A stretch of 64,000 bases of DNA from Cardinalis cardinalis (GCA_014549065.1 JACDOX010000015.1:6175834-6239833), one strand, 5' to 3'. Positions 1 through 15,064 are shown, numbered from the stretch's first letter. Notes: generated from the sequence alone by a model not told the origin. Program-made: numbers and translations.

Positions 1-3000
1 ATCTATGAGGAAAACAGTACCCACTTTTGGGCACAGTANCCACAAAAATGTGATGTCATAAACTAGTAGATACCATCCACCTCTGTGAGATGGGGTGATA
101 CCATACCTAGGGGTGTGGGCTACTAGATTTTTGTAAAAGCAANTCTATTAATTTCAATTCTTGCTGCCCCCTCTCACAAAGAGATTTATTTCAGGATGTC
201 GTTTGAGATAAGACTTTTATTCTTGTGCACATGTTGTGTTTTTATCTGTTCTTCCTTTGCTCAGTGTGTCAACAATTTATTAATGGCAGGAAAAAAAAGT
301 CATATTGTGTATGGCAAAACAGCACAATTAAGAAAGATTTTTATACATTTTTAGATGAAACCAATTTTTTTTTCTTGGTTTTGCATATAAAATTGTCTCC
401 TTTGCTTCTAATATATTATAATGGTACAGCTGGCCTCAAAATTAAAAAGCAGTCTCTATCCAGANGGCACAGTCCATATACTGAGGAAAATCTGTGAGAA
501 GCATTGNTAATAAGGGTCTCTTTGCAAAGTATTTATTGCTTTAGTCGAGTTCATAACTTTGAATGCCTCATATTTCTGTACACAGGAAGAGTTCTGTGAC
601 AGAATTATTATCTTTAGAAATTGTTGGTCACCTGCATTGCCATTCATTTGAGAGACAAAATGATCGTTTCTACATTCTTTGTTCCCATTTAGAAAATTAA
701 AATAATTCCAAAACATATAAAGACCAATACATCACAAAAGGCAGGTTTGTCTCTTGCAAACATAATTTCCACAGTCAGAGGTTATCTGAGTATCTTGCAA
801 ATGGAGACCACAGAAGTCAACCATGACAGCAAGCCAAAAGCCCTGTTAATTATCAGATTATACATGCAAATCAGGCAGGTAGGTACATGATAATTCAGAT
901 TGGCACCTTGAGGACNCAGATGTTGAGGGTATGAACTGTAGCTGGAATAAAGTGAGCTAATGTATCACACTTATGAAAATGTACTAGTTAATAATTTACT
1001 ATCCATAAATAGACCTTCTCCAGGAGCAAAATAATTTGTACTCTGAGAAATGAGAATCCATTTTTAAATGCTATTCTTTTACCGAATTATGCAGTCAGGG
1101 CAATAACAAAAGCTCAGTTGCAACTAGGCAACTGGATGTGGATCTTTTCCTTTGAGCACCTCTGCAGAATGATGATGGATTCTAGCTGCAGGTCACACTT
1201 TCTATGTCTCCAGAGCCTTGTCTGAAAGGGATCAGCTCCAACTGCTCAGTCAGGTTTCAGGTCACCATTGTGACTTGGTGTAAANATGATGAGCTTTGTC
1301 CCAGAGAGATGATAATCTAATGGAAGGAAAAATGGATGTAAAAATTATCATTTCCTATTTCTGTAGGATACCCCACCCAGAGAAATATACTTTTTTTTTT
1401 TTCTTTTCTCTAGTGCCATTCAAGTACTTAAAATTATACTTTAAAATGGGTGAAAAGTAGTTTTTCTGATGTCTAAGTGATTCAGGACTGCAAGTCCAAC
1501 TGGACAGTAATTTCATAAGAATATTTCGCATCTCTTTAAGATAATAAACAAACCTTGATGATGGAAGTTAGTACTAGTAGAGCCAGGACATTTAGTAGGA
1601 CAGATATTCCTAGATGGTGGGACTTAACAGACAAATTAAAGTTTTTTTAAAACCTGTGACTTCTAATCAACATGATGTCTCCTGAAAGCATCATGTGCCT
1701 CAAATGCAACTAAAACTACAGGGCTTTCAGAATTTAATTATGCAGACATTTGGCTAGGGCAAAAGGCTTACTTTACTGCTCTTTAGAGAACTGATGCAGT
1801 TTCATGACAAGTTCAGGGCTTTACTTTCATATATGTGGTCTACATGACCTACCTCTATGATAAAGTATGTGAGGAAGGAGTTGTGTTTCTCCTTCCAAGT
1901 GGCAGAACCTCAGGTTGTGTTTAGACTATTCTGGCTCGATTCACTCTATTCTTCCCTCCTTCCACTAAGCCACTTATGTCCTAACAGGCAATCTCAGCTT
2001 CCATATCTTGAAATCCCCTAAGACTGTTTTAATTTGAGCATTTGAATCAAGCTGATTTCATTTATGTCCCTTATGGATGGCAGAGCACTCTAATACAGGC
2101 TGTCGCTTTAGAACAGTGTGGTGAATAATATAAATAGCTATTCANAGAATATACAATAAACACTGTATCATTACTGAATTATTTACNTCAACCAAATATT
2201 AGTGCCAGGATACAATTGAAATCAACAGTGTTCAACAGTGCATAGAGTTCACATAATATCTTAACCATGTAAGCTTAAAAACTGCTCTTGTCTGAGAGAA
2301 ATACTCCAAGTGAACACCATTTTATATGCTGTAAAACCCACTCTATCTGATTTGTGAAAGCCAGACTGTTTCTAATTACCACAAGCATTTTCTGACTCTT
2401 TCTTCACATCTCAAAAACAAACTAAAGGGCTTCCAACTGAAGACTCAATCAAGCATCTTGATGAGATGAATGAAGAAAAAGTATCCATCAACTCAGAGCT
2501 CATATCTATAACTGAACCAACTGAATTTTAAGCACAGCAGACCTCAGCCAGGGTTTGCAGCTATATTTGGTCCTTTAGGAACTATTCATGAATCACTTTG
2601 GTTCTTCTATTCATTACCAAAGAACTGTTGAAGAAAAGAAACTCTTTAAATAAAGATGTCTGTTTAAAGGATATTTNTCTAGTCTTGAAAATGCTGGTTT
2701 CTTATTTTGCCACAACAATGAGGTGTTCTGTTTTTCCCAAAAGGGGCAGTTTGCTTTTTGTACCTGCTAATAAATTCCTATGCACCTTGGTAAAGTTGAC
2801 CTCAGTCTAAGCAGCTGGTTTTGAAAATAGCTTGACCAGGTGGCTGCTGCATTTACAAATTTGCTTCCTATTTATAGTTTAATTACAAATTTNTAACTAG
2901 TCAGTGTAACGAACCAAGTTGTTTCCATGTGACCACAATTCCCACCCTTTTTGTGCTCTTCCAGGGACAGCAGCCCAAGCCTGAGGAAGGATTCATTGGG

Positions 3001-4070
3001 GTAGTCTGTGAATAAACACAGTCACTCTTTCAAAGACAAAGAAAGTATTCATAGATATATCTCAGCACACCAACTGTCTCACCTTTTCATCTTGGTAATT
3101 ATTGTGGTGTTACAGAGCAGAATTGTTTCCTTTAAGAGCACTCGCTGAAATATGTGCCTGTCTCATTGTCCTTGCCTTTCATTCTGCCTTTTCTGNTGGA
3201 CACAGAGAAGTTCCCTTCTCCACTGCTCGGTGTGAAACTCATGCATCCTCTCCAGAAAAGCCTCAAGCATCAGCTAAACCCTTACATAATCATACACAAG
3301 TTTTCAGCCTGGACTGGTAGCCTTCTAGCATTTCTCTTGGTCTGCTATCAGCCCTCTGAGGTTGGGGTGTGGCTCTGCTCACAAAGTCCAGTCTAAAGGT
3401 TACTGCAAGGTTTGGGCACAGATTATCCCAGGTCTGATCATCCATACTGCAAGGTCATCTTGCATTGTCACAAGTTTTGCTCTCAGTGCATCTCTGCTTG
3501 GATGTTTCATTGGAATTTCTTTGGTCATGTCCCACAACTCTTACCCACTGTACCCATTCTGTAATGTTCTGTGGCAAGCGGTTGGAAAATTGTGAGGGAA
3601 AAAATGGGTTTTTTTTCTGAGCACCATGGAAAAATGAGATTAATCCTTTTCAGGCAATTAAACTTCTCATTGTAGTGTGAATGATCTAAAACCAAGAGAA
3701 ATGGTGAGACCTATCTTTTCTCTTTTGCTCAGGTGGAAAATGTCACTATATCTGTGTGAGAAAGTTTTGTGATTGGCTGGAAAGGTTCTGCTGAGATGGT
3801 AATGCCTTCATTCTCAGACATTGCTCCTTTTGTCAGCTCTCACTGCCAAGTAATCAATCCTATGGGCTGCANTCACTATTTAGGATTTGTGAGCTTCCAG
3901 GTACGTTATCACTTCATGCTGTGGTCCGAACCTGCCTCCAGCAAGGCCCTGCCTTGCCCTGGCAGTAATACACCATATTTCTTTTGTTGTTGTCTGGCAG
4001 AAGAGAATCTTGCTCCACTGCAGTTTTGCACACCTATCTGTTGCCAGCGCTACTCGCCAGGGAGCAGGGA

Positions 4071-4104
4071 CAGAGACGGGCAGTGGGCAGAGACGGGCAG
4101 TGGC
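4071..4104 (+). repeat. 17-base tandem duplication
   Basis: CAGAGACGGGCAGTGGG at 4071-4087 is repeated at 4088-4104 with one change. It is CpG-containing, inside otherwise ordinary intergenic DNA. Confidence 0.85.
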
Positions 4105-6920
4105 AAACAGGGGCATCAGCAGCGCAGCAGCCTCAATTTCCCTGTTTGAACCTGGGTTCCTGCCAAAGAGTGAGATCTGCACCTACAACCACTCACTGCC
4201 TCTTACATCTCCTTTCTCGGCTGGAGGAGGGCTCAATGTTCCCTCATGAGCACTTTCAGCCACACCCAAGCATTAATTGTTCAGTAAATTGTTTTAGTAA
4301 AGCTTGAATTATCAGCTTATTACAATTTTAATGACTAGGAGACTGACAGAGGCTGAAGTCATGCTACCTGTGATGTATTATTTTTTATGATTATGGATCT
4401 CCTTTTTGTTCATCCAGGAAGAAATCTGTATACAAGCATGATATTTATAAGGTTTTATTCCTGTTCTGGGCAAGATTTATGTGAAGAATCACAAGCTGCT
4501 TCTAACATTTACTATGCAGCCAACTTGGATTAAACCTCGCATGAAAGATTTTATCTCTTGGTTTTCAAATTTGCAGAAGGTCTTATCTAAACTTGTTTTT
4601 AGTGTATAAATGCTCAGGCAAATCACTGCCTGTAACAGAAAGATAGAAAGGCTTAGAAAATATGACCTTAGAATGGAGAAACCTTTACATGGAATACATT
4701 GATGCAAAGAGAACCAATTTTTGCTTGCANCTTCAATGAACAGGAGAAGTAGTAATGAGGCTAAATTGTATCAAAGGAGATTTGGGACAGACATTAGGGA
4801 AAACTCTCTAATGGTGGTGATAATTAACCACGNAATAGCTTACCTTGAGGGAACATGGGTTCTTCCCCACGGTTACAGCTTTTTAATATTGAAAAACCAT
4901 TTATGAGAAGCAGATTAGGTTTCCCTGTTTCTCCCTTGTTGCAGGGTAATGGACTAGATACCCCTCTNCAATCCTGCCTGAAACTTTATCAGCATTAGCT
5001 GGTGAGTCAGAATGAGNCTATAGATTTATTGATCATTGTGATTTTGTAATCAATTCTATGCAGAATTAGTGATTTAGATGCATTTACATAGTGCAAACAT
5101 TTTCACAGAATGGTGTTCAGGCAAAGCAAACACTGCAATTCTGAAGTACGTACTAGAATCAGAACTGCTGGCTTCTCTTGTTTTCTCCCTGGAAAACAAT
5201 TTCAATATTTGTTTTATAGACATTTAGATATGAGTTTGTAAGTTATTTTGCTGTGAATTGCAGACTTTTTTTCCCTCTGTAAACTCTGAGAAATTTTGTA
5301 GTCTGCTAGCAAATAAATGTACATACTGCTCTTTCATAGAGACAGAACTTTCACCCTTTAGAAGTGTTGCACTAAAAAATTTAAAATGAGGATAACAGAA
5401 ATGGATCCAAATGTTTGGACAAAAGTTTTGAGTGTGGCCAAATCAGTTACATCAAGAAATGTTCAGATCAGTCAGATCGCAAAAGATTATTTTGACTGCT
5501 TTTTTAATCTGTGAATTGGCTAAATTAGATTCACTCTTGGGTACCGAAAAGGAAAAATTTTTATGTTTTATTTATAGCTCTGGGGTAGAAACTATTGCAC
5601 CTGCTCAGACTCACAGATAAAACCTTTCACATTTCACAGAAAAAAANATGTAATTTTTTAATGGAAAAAAGAGCATTTTCTACATAAAGATGTTGCTCAC
5701 TTCAGAGGACACTTTCTGCCAGCAGGGCCTTATGATTTTGCTAAAGCTGCTTGTGGAATCAGCAGTTATTTTACAAGTTGTGTACAAGTGTTCTTCTGTG
5801 TCTAAATGATGTACTTGCAGAAAGATTGTGGTAAAGGACAATATGTTTCATGTAAGGGATCTGTGTGAAGTTGAAAATCCCAGCTGAAGCACAAGAGAGA
5901 GAATCCTCAGGGATATGTAAAACATCAAAAGAAAAGCAAAGACAAGCAGGCAGGCAGAGGAGAGGATGACTGGCAGAAGGAATGGGAGTAGATGGACATA
6001 AAAGNAGAAATCTAACTGAAATACAAACTCAAGAAACTTTTTAAAAGAGGACCAGATGCTCAATTTTTGTGCCAAGAGTCAGAAAAAAAGAGTCGAGTAA
6101 GAATCACGTGATTGAAAATTACAAAATATAATGCTTAATGGCTTCAATAGCCAAGGCTGGAAAATGCAGTTCCTTCTGGATATTTTTAGAGTGTCTCTAG
6201 AAANACTCTCTCACCAACAAATGTGAGAAACTCAGAGGAATGTTGAATCAGTTAGAAGTGATGTAGGAGCTGAAGCTGCCTGTTGAAAGAGACTGTAGTG
6301 ATCTGGAGTGGTTGCAACTTTGGCAACTCTTCCTCATAGGACAAGAATAAGAAAATCATCACTGCTGGAAACTGCTGAGGACATAATCAGGCCTGGGCTA
6401 GGAATTGCTATTATCAAATACAATGTTGTTTATAATTATGAGTTGTTAAAAAAATAACCAACCAAATAAAAAAATTAACCAAGTTAAAACACAAAAGGCA
6501 ACCAGACAAAAAATACAACAGGTGAAAAAGTCCTACATAGCTCCAGGATTTGTCAATATCCAGGCTTTTTGCAGTAGGTTTTTGCACCCTAAGTATATTA
6601 GCAGCCACATTTTACTCCATAACAACCACAGCTCAGGCTATTTGCAAGGGCATAAAGGGAATTACTTACAGTCATGAGAATGGCTCTATTATGGTGATCT
6701 GAACCCAAGGGAATCTCTTGTAACAGCAATTTTTTTTTGTAGCAAGCCTTGAGAAATCTGGTTTATTTTTAGGCATCCAAAGAGTTCAATACTGAAATCT
6801 AGGAGCTGTTCATTGACTCTGCATACATTGTTTCTATCCAGAGGCTGCATAAAATGTTAATGAGCAGGTCTCTTACTTTCTCAGTAGAATAGGAACCAGG
6901 GATTTAGGCAGCTAATTTGT

Positions 6921-6978
6921 TATCACTTTCACCAGCATACAAATGAATCTATCACTTATACCAGCACGCAGATGAATC
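6921..6978 (+). repeat. 29-base tandem duplication
   Basis: 6921-6949 and 6950-6978 align without gaps with about five differences (TATCACTT, CCAGCA and GATGAATC or AATGAATC blocks). Confidence 0.85.
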
Positions 6979-9900
6979 TGCCATTCTCTAAAAGTAAAGT
7001 AAGAAACATCCTTATGAAAATAATGTGAATTAAAAAAAAAAAGCCAAAAAAACCCCAAAAAAACCCGTCCTATTACCTCTATGATTCTCCTCCAGAGAGC
7101 CTCTTATCTGAAAAGGAACATGTTTCCTGCCATAGTTTCAGGCACACTTATGTGCCTCTTTCTGGCCTTTGGTGCAGATGATAACTGAAAAAGGGAAGAA
7201 CTGCTGTAGGAACTGAGAAGAGAAGAAGACATGGAAAGTGCTGGTGAAGAAGGGAATATGAAAGCAAAGGAGACTGGTAATGGAGAAGGGGTAAAGGAAG
7301 TGGGAAGGAAGGTTTCATTCACCTAGTTATCCTTCAGCCCAAAGGCATGAAACAGAACTGGTGTAAAGTGTTCACAGTAGCACAGGGAGTAGTAGCACAC
7401 CAGAAAGTATTGTGANTTTGCCAGCATGTAATATAGATCATGTGTTAATAATGCTGAGAAGGCATTTGTTAGGAAGGACAGGCTGTGATATCTGCCAGAA
7501 CTTCNTATACCTACGGAGAAATCTAGCCCACAAGTGGTGTCCAAGGCAGTGATTGCTGAAGATTTAACAATTTTGTCAGGAATTTGAGACCAAATAAGAC
7601 ATTTCAAGTGATGAAAATATGACGTCCCTTCTAGACATATTACTGATCTCTACTACAATGGAAATCTGCTGCTAAAAATANAGTTTAGCAAGTGAGAATC
7701 AAACCCAGCAAACCTCCAGCACTCCCCTTGTATTCTTCTGCACTGCTTCCCACTGCTCCTCTTGCCCACCACAGCCTAGACTTGGTGACCCCCAGGACAT
7801 ACTGGTCTCTTAAACCCTGTTTCCAGCCCAGGTTAACAGGAAAGACATACTCATAGCAGTGGCTTTCTATAGAATCTGTAAAAGCATCTTGAACTACAGC
7901 TANAACATTATTTTGTCACATCTGTCTTACAGATGGTCTTTATCTATCCAAGCTGTGGGAGTTGACTCTGGGGAAGCTTTGTGTGAACGCTCAGGGTCAG
8001 CCAGGCACTGTATAAACTATGGCCCAGATTTCTCTCAATTCATAACCCAGCNGAAGAATTACGGATGTTCTTTCTTCTCTTAACTCTATGTTAGGTCATA
8101 GGCTAAAGGAGGAATGAAATGTGTCCATCAGGTATTCTATTCCCTCCCTTCCTGCCATTAGTTGTCCCNACTAGGACTCTTTTCCTCCCTTAGTCCTTGT
8201 GTAGCTCAAAGTAGCTCCAGGTCATAGGAAAGGGCAGCAGGAAATCCTGAAATAAGCTGCATACATGCAAAATCCTATGCCTGCATTAAACACAAAACTT
8301 TATACATAGAGATATAATAGAAAGTCTTCTAACTCTGTATGGACCCAATTTCAGCACATCTGGTTTTCTGCAAAGCTAAAAAAATTGTTAAGCATGAGAG
8401 AGTAATTCAATTTCACCATCCTCAGTAACTCTCACTAAGGATAATTAGTAATTATCCTTAATTAATTAATAATTAAGCAATTAATATTTTATTTGTTAAT
8501 AATCAAAGGTATTTACAAAGCTTTCTATTTTAAGAACATCACAAAGACATAATATGAAGCTATGTGACTTCTGTATCCTAATATACGTTAATTTAATTTG
8601 TCTGTTCAAAAAGNCTTCTAGAAGACAAATTAATATGTACTGACAAAAACATTTCCTAAATTATATAATGAAAAATACAATAAGGCTGTTCATAATTCCT
8701 ATTTTATATCNACTTTTATTCCTATTTGGGTAGTTCAAAGTGAAATAATTGAGGTNTATATTTTAGAAAAGGAATGGTGTTAGAGTCATTTGTTTCTTTG
8801 ATGCCTGCCCACTACTTTAGTAAGCATGTGAAAAGTGATGTTTCTACATCCAGGAGGGCCTAAGGGAAGTATTTGCCTTTAATAACTTTTTGACACCTCT
8901 TTCGGCCAGCATTAAGCCTGACATGTGGCAATTTTAGTGTCATGCTCCTGGCCAATCTCAAAGGAAAGGATTAGACTAAAATGTAGATCTTGTAGCAGCC
9001 TTCTCTCTGGCCTGGCTGCTCTGGGGTGTTGACATGCTCCAGCCAATGACAGCAAAAATCCTTATGAGTTTTCATGGCAGCCCAAGCNGCCTTGGAGCTG
9101 CAGTGCCTTGGCATGGAGCAGCTCTTCCTGCTNTGGCAGCTGGCTTGTCAAACCTGGCTCTGTGCCTCTCTGTGTGCCACTGCCTGGNTCACTGCGTGCA
9201 GCAAGAGGCACACATTTGTGTGGAAGAAGGTCTTGTGGTTATAGCAGTCCACACTTCTCAGTGATTTAATGAAAAGCTATAATATTACTTTATATTACCG
9301 TAAGGGCTTGGTGTTTTTAAGCTACAACTTGTATAAGTTTTCTAGTGAATAGGGTTGAATAAANCCTTGAATAAATCATAACAGGAAATGTAACTAAGGG
9401 TATTCTCCCAGCAGCAGGCCAAGCAAGTCGCCCTTTAAAACAACAGGGAATTCCACATGGATCATGTGCACATGGTAAGAAGTCNAAAAATAACTATTTA
9501 TAGTAAGGGGTTATAATTTTCTCCTCTCCTAAACTGTTACTTGTTGAGGATGTGAGATGATGATATCCTCCCATCCTTGGATGAAAGAATTTGTTTCATT
9601 TGTTGGAATATAGAATCAAAATAATTTATTTCTATAGAATGACTGAAATTGTCTTATCACTTTATAAAAAAGTCTTTAGTAAACATGTTGTAGTGTTAGC
9701 AAAGGCAGAAGAATTATTACAGACCATTCAGATCTTCTGTACACATTTACAAGCATGAAAGCAATAAAAAATTTTCAAAACTTGCCAAGAATTTTTTCTA
9801 GTTGTGGTCTCTTTTCAGATTTATAATAAAAATAAGACATTTCTAGAGCAGATATTTCTGCTTGGTAGAAACCCATCTTTTCCACCAAAAATAATTCATT

Positions 9901-10172
9901 TGAAAATTTCAGCCATCTTTAAATTATCTGATCTCAAAGGGTTACTTATTTGTACCATCTGCATGTATGGAAAGAAGGATATTACATTTTTAGCCACGTA
10001 ATTTTGAGGTCTGCCTGGCAAAGTACAGGAATTGTTAAAAACATGCTGGATTTCCTCAGGAAAGAGAGCCAATATCCTCACTAGCATTGTGTATTTATTA
10101 AAAGACAGAAGCAAGAATTGGCTTTCTGCATCTTCCAACCTTTTAGTGTTGCAGAAGGTCCCTCCTTTTCCC

Positions 10173-10194
10173 TTCTTTTTTTTTTTTTTTTTTA
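10173..10194 (+). repeat. Poly-T tract
   Basis: About 20 T residues. No SINE or LINE body is recognisable to its right. Confidence 0.85.
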
Positions 10195-13100
10195 AGAAGA
10201 GTAAGCCATAAGCTATTTGTGGTTTTTGTGGTTTTATTCTTCATTTCTGGAGTTGCTTTGCAGAAGACAATATAGTTTTTTTACATGCCCAGTAGAGACA
10301 TTTATGTCACTGAGGACAATCTTGTTGCAGTACCCCACAAGTCAACACAGAATATAGGAATGCATTACCAGCACTTGGCAATAAGCCTCCACTCGCCCTA
10401 AACCAGTCTTTTGAAATCCTCCAAAGGCGGAAGAAAATCACAGGAACAAAAAACCCAACACTCCTCTNAATCTCACCCTTCCTTGACCACCTCCCTGGAT
10501 GTGAGGTTTGCTCTTTGGTCCTGTTTGCAGCCCAGATAAACTGCCCCAGTTGGTTTGGTAAGACTTCTCTCGGGCAGTCTTTAGTCCCTCCTGAGAATGA
10601 AAGGAACAAAGCAGCTGGGAACACTAGATGAGANAAGCATGCAGAGCATTTAGCATTTAGAAATGCCTGAAGTGTAAAATTGCAGTGTCAATGCCCTTCC
10701 AGGAGCTGCTGTCATGAGGCAAGAGCCTTCTTCCTTTTAAAAAACATGCTGCCACATAAAGAAAATTCACCTCTACCCACCCAGCATCTTCAGGGAGGGA
10801 TCCCCAAAGCTGCACTGAGCTTCCTTTCCTCTTTCTCCTGTCTGGCTGCACATGTCTCACAGCAGAGCTCCAGTGGCTCTCTTGAGCCTTCAAGATCCAC
10901 CTCGGGGTGATGCTGCTGAGTCTGGGTGATGACACTGAGTCAATATGCTGGGTCAGGGNTGAAAAGAACAGGGCTACCATACTGGTCCTGAGGTGAAAGA
11001 ATGGTGCCTGACCAGGTTTTCACAGCAGAGATGGTGCAGCCAAGTTGGTCCCTTGCTCTTCTCAGCAGCAGGAACAGCAGACATTTAGTGGGGCATTGTC
11101 CTTAGCTTGCATCCTGCTACAGCAGAGCTAAGGCNGAGCCTGCTGCCATCCAGCCTGCAGAGCATTGCAATTACAGCTTTTCCCTTCCTTTGTCCATTTC
11201 ATCTGTGTGCTCCTCTGTGGGTGCCTCGGGAAAGCTGACTGGAATCAAAAGTTCACTATTTCTTCNTCCAGCCCCAGTGCATCAGCTACTCAAATTAAAA
11301 GATAGACCTGCTGTGAAATAGAAAGTGTTCCCCAACTTGCAGAGACTTCTCATAAAGAAGCTGTACCAATCAGTTCAATACCTGTGGCTTCCTACTAAAA
11401 GTGAATGATATTTCACAGCAGATAGCCAAGCACACAAGGATGTATAAATTTAGCAAAATGCTCTTTATTAGCCTTCTGCCTTTACATGACCACATTGTGA
11501 GCATGGAAATACAAAGGGATTCCTTCTCTTTTTAAAGGCAGCTAATGAAAGTACCTAGGTTTTAGAACATGAATGCTTGCAATAATAAACCAGGGTTACC
11601 TTTCTACTTAAAAGACAATTTTCTATTTGAATTGGAAATTTTATTTGAACCAGAATATCTTCTTGGTAATTAGCAAAGAAATGTACCCAGTATTTAAATC
11701 ATTAGCCCACTGACATGAGCACCAAGACATATCTTTTAGTAAAAGTTGTTTTAATTTCTGCATTAAGGTTGAGTTTTGTATCATTTGTTCTACAAGAACT
11801 CTACATGCCCCTAGAAGAATATCAATCCAGGTTGTAAGNTTAGCTCATAATCAGTAATTTTGAGTTCTTTCAAGGACGCCTATTATAACAACAGGTGAAG
11901 AAATGTCTTTTCCATGGNGCAGGAACTGTATGTAGATTGGACTCATGCAGAAACTCATTTACAAAATTCCTTGCCTTCCACTAGAAATCCCAGACACATC
12001 CATGCCCTTGTCTTCTTTGAAATAGAAGTAGAGCTGGTAAATTAGTTGAAAAACTCAGATGTATGACATGAACTGTCCTTATCAACAGAGAAGGCCAACC
12101 CCAATGTTACAGACACCAGTCCTGCTGTGCAGTTTGTGGCTAAAATGCCCTCACATTCTGGGATGTAAGGCTGGGATGCTGTTCAGTCTTTCTGNAAACC
12201 TTTTGTAAGACACATATGAACCTTTCTCCTGAAATATCACTTCCCATTAGAGTGAGCAAACACATCCTTTGCTTATTTCTATTTATAAATCTTACCCATT
12301 TATCCTTTAATTATGCTTGCTGGAACACATTTCACTCTGATTTCTTATGGCATCTTTCATTAGGACAGAAGGATAATAATAATATCTTCCATGAGTTCCT
12401 ATGCTGCAATAGCATGTTTATTTCTCCTGAACTTTCTCCAGGATTTTAATAAATCACACCTTTGCATTCACCAAACTCCATTTCCTTCAGTTTTTCCTGT
12501 ATCTTTTTCAGATTATTTATTTTTCAGTGCTGAAGGTTAAGGTTTTCTTGTTTATACTTGATGTTTTCCTGTGAGCTATCCATCACTGAATTCCAAAGAG
12601 CATGAGCCCAATCCATGAAATTTGAAGGAGATCATTTACACTAGCTTAAAACCTATGGTCTCTTTGTGTCTTTAAAAAAAAGAATAGAAAGTAGTGGGGT
12701 TTTTTACATACATAATATATTAAAAAAGTCAACAACACCAAAGGACATAGCACCCATTTAAGGAAAAAACTATAGCCTGATTTTTAGCTCTGGCCAAAAT
12801 ATTCCCAGCACAATGATGAGAAAATAGTTATCTNTTATTCCACCAACTTACACCATCTATGTTTTTTAGCCATTTTAANCTCTTGTATATCTTAAGCCAC
12901 ATTTCTGACCTTCACACAGCAGACAGGAGAGGAAACAGGAGCAACATGGTCCTCTGGCATGTGGGGCACCTGTACAACTGCATCTCTGGTTGATGGTCTC
13001 TTTCCCCATGTTCTGTTCTGCACAGCTATAACCCCCATGAAATCTGAGGCACACACTGCTGCAAGAGGAGGAGGGTATGTGTCACCACGTGGTAATGCCT

Positions 13101-14559
13101 ACTCTGCTGCCTATACTAACAGATACTGTGAATCTCCAGGCTGATTCAGCTGGTTTTATTTTAAACTCAGTAATGGATTGGGACTTTAATCCCAATCAGA
13201 TTAAAACATCTAAATAAGATCAACAACTTGTAGACAAAACTAAAACTGTAAAATAAAATTTGCAGAACAATGACAGGCACTTGTCCACCCCATTAAAGTA
13301 AGAGCAAAAACTGGTGTGAATTGAAGAGGTGAGTGATGAAAATTACTTTTGTTTCTTAGTGCTCCAATGATACTCAGTGGATAGCAAGAGAATAGCTGAA
13401 GTAAAGATGACAAAAATTACGATGCTGAGAAAAGACTGTAATACACATCAATCCAGCTCCTTTCATCTGAAATNGACTACTTTTCAGTTGTCAGAAAGGC
13501 ATAAATTGGACATAAAATCAGGTAGATTTCTGCCAAGGACAAAGAGGGATAGATCCCTTGCTACCACAAGGGATAGCATAGCTGCTACACAGAGGGCACC
13601 CTGCTGTAGCTGTCAAATTCTCAAGCTGCCAGGCCTTGAATGTAGGTTAGAAAGAATAATCATTTTTATTTGATCATAGTTACTACATGACATTCATCTG
13701 TCATTGGCCAGTGTGGCATAATGTCCCCCTCTGGTCTCCCTGAACAATTCACATTGTCTCTTTGCCTGTTTTCTTAAACAGCATCTGTTATGCCAGGATG
13801 AAGTTGAGTCAATATCCCAAGAGCCTGCCTGACTGAGCCCACCGAGGCTGCTTCCACTGGTGACTTGGTGGCAGGTGTTTCCAAAGCCTTCCTGCTAATC
13901 AGGTTGCTTGCCAGCAGAAATGCTCACACTTGCCCATAGCTGTGATGGACAAGCTCTCTGTGGCTGCTTTTACTTGTTTTAAATCATGTTCCATGAAGGC
14001 ACTAACTGGATGAGGTTGGCCCCTTTAGAAAGCAGAAGATTCCTGCTTTTCAGGGGACAGGTTTACTACTGGAAGTGGAGTTTCTGTGCACAAGAGGGAG
14101 AGACCTCAGAGCAGTGAGCCCTCAGCTCATGGACAGACTGAGAAACTATTCAGAGGAGCAGAGAGTGAAAATCTGGGACTCTCAGATGGTAGTAATGAAT
14201 ACCCCAGGACCAGAAGGGATTCCTTTGTGTTTGTTGCAATTCAGGAATATTCTGTTTTGTTGGAAACCAACTGCAGGAGCAATCATCTACTTGCAAGGAT
14301 AGACTGGGCAAGAATCATCCTGGCTACATCAGAAGAACATTATCACAGCCATGGTAAGGCAGTGATTCATTTTGCTCCCTGCTCTGTCTCCTACATCGCA
14401 CATGCAAAGTTGCAGGAAAATTGAAAGACTATCAAAAGTATTCTAAAAATCTAAGGATTTACCAATCACATAATCCTTATTCATATTTCTATTGAATTAT
14501 AGAAAGAACTGTAAAAGATTTGCAATAAGGAGCTTAACTTCACAAAAAAAAACCATAGT

Positions 14560-15060
14560 GACTTCTTCACAAAAAGAAGCAAGGTTGACTCTTGCCAATT
14601 AAATCCAATGTATCACATATACATTAATTTCACACTTTATCATAGTTTCTACTAAATTTCTCTTCATTTCTCTTCTTTAAAAATAGATGTCATGTCACCC
14701 TGAGTCCTCAGATACANATGTAATTTAAGTAAAAGGGCATACATGATTATTAGTAATTCAGCTATTTCATCCTTGATTTCTTTTGGATCCCATGAGTGAA
14801 TATACNCTGGTCCTGGAGATGTGTGGCTGTTAATTTTTTCAGTCAGTTCCAGCATCCCTTCAGAATCACTTCACTTGATGAGTCCCCCATTAAGAATGAT
14901 TTTTCAATAGGAATATCCCTCATTTCTTCTGCCATGAACAGTGATGCAGAAAAAGCTTCTACCACCTCTGAAATTGCTTTGTGTTCTCTGAACATGTTTT
15001 TAATATCCTGTACATGAGTGGACTTGACAAATTTTCTGGCAGACCCTTTTTTTCTCATGA
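14560..15060 (-). pseudogene. Decayed LINE (CR1-like) ORF2 reverse-transcriptase remnant
   Basis: Read on the - strand, 15058-14843 gives KAISEVVEAFSASLF, resembling the KAEVLNAFFASVF segment ahead of the CR1 reverse transcriptase. After a frameshift near 14850, the next frame gives TSPGP, IHSWDPKEIKDEIAELL and DMTSIFKEEK, matching the family pattern SPGPDGIHPRVLKEL, DEIAELL and NVTPIFKKGK. Further on, near 14565-14610, another frame gives NLASFCEEVT, like the NLIAFYDEVT segment. The remnant is broken by frameshifts and a deletion and is non-functional. Family assignment is by motif memory, so another LINE clade is possible. Confidence 0.62.
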
Positions 15061-15064
15061 GTAT

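Larger units (their letters stand above)
1..14555. other. Intergenic DNA without a supported gene
   Basis: AT-rich single-copy-looking sequence. Open frames are short (mostly below 110 codons), often interrupted by N, with no recognisable domain. Only the small duplications at 4071-4104 and 6921-6978, a C/A-rich tract near 7031-7067, an AT-rich TTAATTAA patch near 8446-8490 and the poly-T at 10173 stand out. Confidence 0.6.

Noticed and set aside
14086..14424. A 112-codon hydrophilic open frame
   Set aside because: No domain, no homology recognised, an overlapping frame of similar quality, and no promoter or splice context.
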